From: Gordionus sp. m RMFG-2023
Taxonomy: Eukaryota > Nematomorpha > Gordioida > Chordodea > Parachordodidae
DNA length: 64,000 bases
NCBI RefSeq assembly: GCF_954871325.1
Contig: NC_088777.1
Location: forward strand, 18,329,366 to 18,393,365
Direction: 5' to 3'
Numbering within the stretch: position 1 is the stretch's first letter; the number at the start of each line of letters is the position of its first letter. A program made the position numbers and the translations under genes. Shown here in pieces: positions 56,610 through 64,000 of the stretch. The notes under the pieces were generated by a model. It worked only from the letters and a program-made list of their open reading frames with translations. It searched no databases and had not been told where the DNA came from.

Positions 56610-57445
56610 AATAATGATTGAAAATTTAAAAAATAACACATTGCCGTTAACATATATCTTTAATGTTATGGGAAAAAATTTAATTAACTAAAAAACAATC
56701 AGAATTTTTTAAGACGATTCATACAAAGTAATTAATTTATTTTGTTATATAGAAAATGAATGTAAATATAAATTTTTCATAAAGAGATCATTTTTTCACG
56801 CGATATATACATAAGGTAATATTCATAATCAAAATAATGTCTAGCATGTGATTAATCTCAATCTTAAAAATTATTTAAGCTTCAGCACATTTTATATTTT
56901 TTTTAAAAAATATCCTAAATAATTAATAAAGAGATATTAATATTTCTTCTGCAAGGAGGTGTTATATCAATTAATAATTGATTTAGCTATTATATTTTTG
57001 AAATGTCTATTCTAAATATTTGTATCAAAAATTAATTCCAGTTGTCTAGTTATAAAAGTATTATGAACCCAAAACTCTATTTAATCATATTTTCCGTGGG
57101 CTTTGTCGACGCCTTTGCAACTGAAATACAACTACAATTTTACAATTATATAACACTACCTGAAATGATTATCAATATATATTTAAAAATTTTGGGTATT
57201 CTGACAAAAACTAAAAGATCATAAATATGAATAACGCATATTAAAATAAAAAATTAATATAGTACTTGACCGTGTATGTAATCGCAGGTTTATCATATAA
57301 TCATTTTATAAATAATAGTAGTTTTAAACATTTATCCTCCTTGCCTTTTATTTGCAAAAGAGGATATGTCAGTAATAATCTAACGATGATGAAATGACAT
57401 TTTTGATTGAAATTAGGGATAGGTTTACGAGGTACTCCTAGCCAT
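56610..57445. other. Intergenic AT-rich stretch
   Basis: Between the inverted repeat and the hAT-like element. No gene seen. Confidence 0.4.
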
Positions 57446-59634
57446 CAGGACCATAGTCAGGAATTTCTTCCTGGGGGGAGGCAACTGCTTACTTAGGGGG
57501 CATTATTTTTTGAAATATCACAAATAGTTAGGCACTCATAGAAATTTTTTTAATATTTTTATTAAAAATTTTTAAATATAAATATGAATACAAAATAATA
57601 CTATAATATGAATATATACAAAATAATACTATAATATAATATGACGATTTTTATTTTTAAATTTTGACATAAATGAATTAAATGCTAAATTTTGTGTTTT
57701 ACATAAGCCATTAAAATACTAATTTGTTTATGTAGATCTTTTATCAATTCTCTAGTGCTCAGAACATTTTTTAGTGTAAAAATTGAGGCCTCTCAAGAAG
57801 CCGTTTATATCCCAATAAAGATGCTGTTGAGTGGCATTACAATTCTTTAAATGATGCAAGATGATAGTTTTTTATACAATAATAGATATTTTTAAAATTA
57901 TGTTTCTTTAATTTCTGAAGCTAATAATCCTTTTGCTATTATATTTCATGATCGAACGCCTCCACATTTAAGTTAAATAATGATTCTAATGGGACTCTTT
58001 TATCTGATATAAAATAATCAGGGTTAAAGTGGGACAATATATTAAAACTTGATAGAAGAATATAACATCTTATGAAAATCTATTTAAAAAACGATCTATA
58101 ATAATTTCATAATAATTCTTTTTTAAAGAACTACAATAGAGTTCTTTTCACAATCAAAAATGCAATTTGGTTTCGCTTAAAAAATCTTGAAGATTTGTAG
58201 GCATTTAACATACCTTTGGTGATTTTTGAGATGTGAGATTAAAATTTGAGATAGGTTTTTCAGCCATAATATCAAATTAAAAGAATTATCACTTTTTAAT
58301 ATATTAATTGTAAAATCAATACAATTTTATGTATCTACTATATTAGTATCTACTGACTGTAGATTTTTATTTAGGGGATCTATTGTTATCAATACTTCAT
58401 AATTATAATCGGAAATGTAATTTATATTAACGCATTGAGATAAAAGACTAGAGGCTTCGATCGAATCATAAGTGGAAGCCTCTGAGTTAGAGTTCTATTA
58501 GATAAAATAATACTTCGTAAATAGCCTCAACGAGATTCAACCAGTTTACTTTTGGTCTAAAAGTCGATTAAAAGTATGGCCGCTAATATTTACAGGATAC
58601 TTTAAAAAGCCTAAAAAAATTAAAAAATACATTAGATAAATTAAAAAAATTAGTCATATGCGTGGCTTATAAATTCGATGAATTATTATTTAATTCATTG
58701 AGTTGCTTTAAATACAAATAATAATGCTTTCGCTGAAAGACATTGTAAATTAATGTTTCCTATTAAATTTTCCACAAAAATTATAACGAATAATTATGCT
58801 CAGTTTCAGCCTGATTCATCTCATGTGTCATCAGCCTAACAAAAAAAAGGTATCTCACTTCTATATTTTCCTGATATGTATTCCAGCACCATATCTTAGA
58901 TTATACCGTTTTGAATTTGGGTGATGTATATTGTGCAATTTGGGTATTCATTTTATAATTTTATTTAATTCAGGATCTTTTTGAATGGGTAATGAAAAAA
59001 TAGGTTATAAATAGTCCATAAGAATAAATTATATTTTTATTTTTTGCAACGTCCGTAATTTTTGTTGAATTAGCCCCAAGAAAAGGTAACTCCTGTATGC
59101 TAAGAAATAGCATCAAATCAGATATTGATTTAAGATAATAATGATTATGGATTATTTCTTGGCTTATTAGAATTGTTGTTATCTCTATCCTTATTTATAT
59201 TAAGATTTTAATCATGCCATATTGTTATTGAGTTTATATGAACTTTTGAGCTTTCGTGTAATAGCATTCCCTTCTTTGCAGCCAACGCTTTTTTTCCAAT
59301 TGCTGAATTCTTTTTGTAGAAATTTATTACTTGCGACTAATGAGTGAATGGATATTTTATAACTAATATTATTATAGGTATGTTCTTGTTTATTAATGTG
59401 TATAAATTATATAAATAATAGTTATCTAAATATTATATTGTATTTTCATTTAGATTTGATTGTTAATCATGAATTAAATATAATACTAATATTTTTTTTC
59501 AAAATTGGGGATCGGAAAAATTTTGGCGGCCATTTTGTGGGCCAAAAATTTTTTCGTTAGGTGAGGTATGGGACAAAATTTTTTGTAGGGAAACCCTGCC
59601 CTCCCCAGTAGCCATCCCCGTGGCTATGACCCTG
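57446..59634 (-). mobile_element. hAT-like transposon remnant (Zaphod-type ends), 2.2 kb
   Basis: The ends read CAGGACCATAGTCAGGAATT (57446) and, inverted, CAGGGTCATAGCCACGGGGA (59634), both of the CAGxGxCxTAGCCAGG type found in Zaphod/ZMYM-like hATs. G-rich subterminal stretches follow (CTGGGGGGAGG, CTGGGGAGGG). The minus strand around 59120-59050 reads LMLFLSIQELPFLGANSTKI, which resembles the family's LLxLAxQGLAFRGHDE block; everything else is badly decayed. The 8-bp flanks agree at only four positions. Confidence 0.55.
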
Positions 59635-62291
59635 TACGCTATGCAGAATCATTGATTAGTTTGAGGTGTAAAAAGTTGGGTATAACAGATGGGACTGTAA
59701 TTGGAATAGAATAATCCTAAAAAATGTATATATTTTATAGGGCTTCATTTACACTATAGCGAAAGTTTCTAAAGGACTTTTTATGCTCTACTTACTCAAT
59801 ATAATTATTAAAATGTTTAATTTAGTTAAAAGATCTAGTACATTAATATCGCTTTCCAACCTTGATCCATTAATAAAATACTTAGTTAATTATTTTTTTA
59901 GCTCCGCTTTAGGCGCATTTACCAATGCAAGTATATAGAATAAAAAAAGAATTCTTGAAAAGTTTTAACTGCTGAAAACGTTCTTACAACAAAATCTTCG
60001 CTTGATTGAGTAAGATATCGATTATTTCTCGCATTTCAGATGTGAGCATGATGTATAAATTATTTTTAAAAAGTCCCTTTTGAGAATTAATAAATTCAGC
60101 TTCCGGTATTTTTCTTTTTCGTTTCTCAGCACAGGAATCAATTGTTTCCTCTTCTTATTTTTCAAAATCTTTATAACCTACGAAATAAAATATATAGAGC
60201 ACGTTATAACAATTTAGTTCTCTAAAACAGATATTTTTATTTTTTGTCATTTTTAAAACTAAATTCAATTTAGATGAGGGTAATTTAAAGTATAAGCACA
60301 CATAAAGTTCATGTATTAAATGAAGACATGGTGTAAACATTTTTTATCTTAAAGGAGAGTCAGTTGAGACAGAATCTTGTGTGGATCATTGCTGCAATGA
60401 TATTACGGTCCTTGAAGCATGGAGGAAATCTATATTGAAATGTTAATTTCTAATAAAAACTATATAATATTGTTAATTAAAAAAAGTTTAAATCATTTTT
60501 CACATTTATTCAAGATATGGATCAATATCACTAATGAATAAATATATTGAAAAAAATAATCCATTTTGATAAAAAGTAGATATAGAACATTATAATCACC
60601 TAGCAAAATATATCTAACTTATACATTATAAAAAATAAATAGTATATATTTATTAACCATAATAGAAATAATTATTTTCCTAAAATATAGCTATTAAGCG
60701 TACAAACAATTAAAATATTTTCTAGATCTTCTTCAGATAAACTATACATATATAAGGAGAAATGTTGTGTTTCGGCTAAGATTACTTCCAAATAAACTAA
60801 TAGTACTAGTTTTATATAGATAAATTTTAGAATAAAAATAGAAATAAGGAGTATATTTAGCATATATTATTTTTAGATAAATAAATTATTGTAAATGACT
60901 AAATGTAATATTCGCTTATTTTGAAATTACAATTAACATTTTATTGCATAAAACAAATTTTAAAAAAATATCCCAGAATTCCGTTGGGGGATCAGGCGGA
61001 ATTTGTAGTTACTACCTAGAATTCTCTAAATGCGATTGGTTTTTTAGGGTGAAAATAAACAAAAGAAGAAAGACCTAAATATGGAATCGCGATATGATAT
61101 CGCTTCTTGCTAATTCGTATCGTTTCTTGTTAAGCATTAAGACCTCTTAGTTTTACAGTATATATTCTTGTTAGAGTAGAGTTCGAGGTTCATTTACAAC
61201 TTAAATGCTATTCGGTCGCTTCCTCCGGCTTATAATTTAAAAAGAACCTGCAAATTTTTTTAAAAAAATATTTTTATTAGGTATTGTTAAAAAACTCAAT
61301 TTAGCCTAATTTTTTAAAAACGTGTAAACTTTGATTTTAGCCAACAAATAGTGCCAAAAGATAACCTAACTTCTAACATCTTTTAGCAAAAATTGGAGAC
61401 TTATTTAATATTTTTTGGCAAAAATTTAGCCGTTTTTAAAAAATTGATCATAATTGAGGTTTTTAAAACTAATTATTTGTAATAAAAGTAGGTTCAAATA
61501 ATTTATACACAAATAGTATCCACGACTGCAGTAATATTATATAACATAATACTCTATAAAAAATAATTAAATATATTATATATATTAAAAAATGGAGCAT
61601 ATGGATTCTCAATAAAATAACATAATTAACGAAATTTAAATGCAAATTTCAAGGTTTATCACTAACGCGAACATTTGATATTATTATAATACATTGAAAT
61701 ATTTGAGTCAAAAATAAAAGTTAAGGGCAGTCAACATATGATTGTAGTTTCTCATAAAAGTATGAATTTTTCAAATATGATAATTTTTTATACCAGTATA
61801 AAATAAATGCAAAAAATGTCGGAAAGTTATCTGTTATGATATGAGAGATAAGTCCAAATCCAGGTAAAGTTAAAAATGATAACATTTCATATATGCCAAA
61901 TAGATATAAGTAAAATCAATCAATTAGATATATATTTTATTTTTGTGAAATCTTTAGTTCAAATTTTTACAAAAATTTTCAAACCTAGCTTCTCTCTAAA
62001 CTTAAAAAAAGGTTTATTTATCCAACTGATTTTTTTTCGACACATAATAATAGCTAAAATTTCAGAAAAGTAATGAGCAGCGTTTGGTTCTCAACTTATT
62101 ATAAGTTTTAAAAAATATATCTATAGTGTTGTCTACGCTACATGCTGCCTCTATTATGATGTCCAAAGATTTTTAAATTAATTGATGTAAAAAAATATAT
62201 AAGGTGGATTATATAAGAGTTGAGAGTCTATTATATAAATTATATCGCGCAAATATTTAAATCATGCAAAATTATAAGTTAAAATCTCATG
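59635..62291. other. Intergenic region between the hAT-like element and GALC, one possible exon
   Basis: Mostly AT-rich and featureless; the 3' UTR of GALC must begin just left of 62292. On the minus strand at about 60150-59990 there is a 50-codon open block (TIDSCAEKRKRKIPEAEF, INSQKGLFKNNLYIM, LTSEMREIIDILLNQAK) with a possible AAG acceptor. I do not recognise it; it could be a lone exon or a transposon scrap. Confidence 0.3.
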
Positions 62292-63737
62292 TTATTTGAC
62301 CCTGAAATAAGACAAGTAAGAGGTTGAACCAATTGATTCGCAATTAGCTGAAGATATGTTAAGATTGTCAAAAAAGGCCGGAGAATAATTCATTGTACCT
62401 AGAGCCACAAAACCGTGTGAGCTTTTGACGTTAGAAAAATTTCCACTAAAGGTGAGGATTTTATCTACGTAACCCATTGCGTGATTTCCCTATTTTATCA
62501 ATTTGTAAATTTGTATTATTCGTAACACTAAAAACTTATTAATGAAAAGTTATAGCAATTTAAATTCCATTTTTTGTATATAAAATATATTTTCATCTAG
62601 CCAAATTATATCATGATTTATAATATAAATATTTTTTTATTGCCTCTAGATTTTAATAAATAAATATGCAAAAGTTTCCCACTTTAAAAGTCTATATTAA
62701 GAAGACACATTAAATATTCTAATGGACAAAATTTAAAACAACGGCAAAAAACTACTGAAATAATTTAAATTCCAACCAAATATGAATATTACAAACTTTA
62801 ACAATGAGCGTGATTTTGTGCCAATTGTAAGGATCAAAGCCTAAGATATTTCCTTCGAACAATTTATTTTTCCCCCTTAAGTCATTGGTTACTCGGTACA
62901 ATTTCTTCGAGGGATGTATCCAGAAGAATATTCCGTTAGATTTGTGGGTTTCGCAACCTCCTTTATTTACCCTCGCGGCTAAATAAATAGGAACCACATC
63001 CTCGGGGGCTAGATAACCAGTCCCCATCCCAGCAGGACCTGTGTAAGATGGCCATAAAACATCTACGCTTACTTCTACGTTTGACCTTATTTTGAAAATT
63101 TTTTTTATGTATACTTAATTCACATTCTTTTTTTTCCTGTTAATTTTTTTCTTTATTTGAGTAATATATTAAATTAATGCACAATTACATATTATATATT
63201 GTTTAGTTGGTATATTAATTGGATAAATTATTATTGAATAGGTATAATTTTATTTTACTATAAAAAGCTAGTTTTTGATATCATATATTAAATAAACAAT
63301 CAATGGATTAATATTTAAAAAATATATTTTAAAATAAATTATTATTGAACTTTTACTGCAAACATAAATAAATACGACCATACCTTGCTTGTACCAATAT
63401 CATAATTGTAAAATATTTGAAAATATATGATTTCTAATCCTCAAAAAAAATATACAATATTAATTAATCAATTTACATAATATCGTCAAAAAATATTAAT
63501 CTGCTCCTAATTTTTTAGTAAAAAAAAAATTAACGAAATATTCAACTATATGATATAACCATTTGTAATCGCCTATAACTACGGTAGGGCTGGGCATGGC
63601 ATATTTATTTCCTATGCACCAATGTATAGGGGTTTGTTGAACCACTTGAGCCATTACACCATTTACACCAATCTTCCTTGCTTCAAAAACACCCACTTGT
63701 GGTGATAAATTGTAAGGTTCTGCGAATTCCACGTAAT
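62292..63737 (-). CDS. GALC: Galactocerebrosidase (galactosylceramidase), last three exons; gene continues right of the window
   Basis: A lysosomal enzyme that removes galactose from galactosylceramide. Three exons: 63737-63560, 63085-62797 and 62489-62292 (stop TAA), encoding about 220 C-terminal residues. Exon a reads SPQVGVFEARKIG and VVIGDYKW (human DQTGVFEYFTNI and SIIGDYNW). Exon b reads SNVEVSVDV, LAARVNKGG, GIFFWIHP and YRVTNDL (human IAGRVNKGG, GIFFWIFA, YRVTGDL). Exon c reads HGFVALGTMNYSPAFFDNL (human NGWAAIGTHSFEFAQFDNF). This is the lectin-like C-terminal domain; the catalytic TIM barrel lies beyond 64000. The splice phases (2, 0) agree. The protein ends about 17 residues past the human one. 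Confidence 0.94.
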
Positions 63738-63950
63738 CTTGTTTGTGATATTAGTGCATTGATTAGATATGTGAAAACTATCGTGAAATGTTATTTTGTA
63801 ATTAAATTTCTGGACAGAAATTAACATTATAAATTTATCATAAAAATTTACATTTTACATATTTTTTCTGCTTATGATCCAATTTTATGAGTGTTTTATA
63901 AATACAATTTAAACTTCTATAAGATTAAATAAACTATATTTCAGGGATGT

Positions 63951-64000
63951 GAACCCTTCGACAAAAAAACAGGGTCCAGGTCCGGGTTCTGGTACAGAAA
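63951..64000. mobile_element. Start of another hAT-type element or MITE, cut by the window end
   Basis: CAGGGATGTGAACCCTTCG at 63951 is a typical hAT terminal sequence, followed by GGTCCAGGTCCGGGTTC. Only 50 bp are visible, in a GALC intron. Confidence 0.5.

Noticed and set aside
60672-60863. Hydrophobic minus-strand ORF
   Set aside because: Low-complexity AT-rich translation without family match or good splice context.

Overview
The window is animal nuclear DNA: very AT-rich, with GT-AG introns and three recognisable host genes, all read from the minus strand. It contains the 5' half of SMC3 (coding start at 33345, running off the left edge), a complete SLC22-type organic ion transporter (54935 down to 45169, ten exons), and the 3' end of galactocerebrosidase GALC (stop at 62292, running off the right edge). 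Every host call rests on residue-level similarity to proteins I know plus splice sites whose phases fit. The species cannot be named from this. An AT-rich invertebrate with a heavy load of DNA transposons fits best.

Layout. 1-33345 is SMC3. Its first seven exons sit in about 1.15 kb, while the next seven are spread over 22 kb because the introns are packed with mobile DNA: a truncated RTE-like LINE (2770-4335), a head-to-head pair of old LTR-element copies split by a hAT transposon (5520-9400; hAT 7260-8703), a second RTE LINE with a tRNA-like head (9702-12386), a TIR element of a widespread but poorly named animal family (14693-18740), a compact LTR element with both LTRs (18881-21639), a Ty3/gypsy-type fossil (22390-23050) and a 4.2 kb Mutator-like (MULE) element (27625-31853).

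33346-45168 holds no host gene that I can see. It is a field of transposons: a hAT with BED finger and dimerisation domain (about 33897-36718), a hAT with exact 8-bp target duplication (37009-38937), a third hAT fragment with a MITE inside it (39280-40580), a second MULE (about 40795-42260), a minisatellite (42515-42690) and a further hAT (43090-44770). SLC22 follows, with MITEs in its introns. A hAT-like element (57446-59634) lies between SLC22 and GALC.

The most unusual object is the MULE at 27625-31853. The part that should encode the catalytic domain is missing, and an inverted copy of the element's own 3' end stands in its place. Its centre encodes a SWIM zinc finger followed by about seven tandem copies of a unit that looks like a 60-bp phase-1 micro-exon plus a short intron. 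The other recurrent theme is a roughly 230-415 bp hAT-type MITE family rich in GGCCCG, present in at least six recognisable copies, most with 8-bp target duplications.
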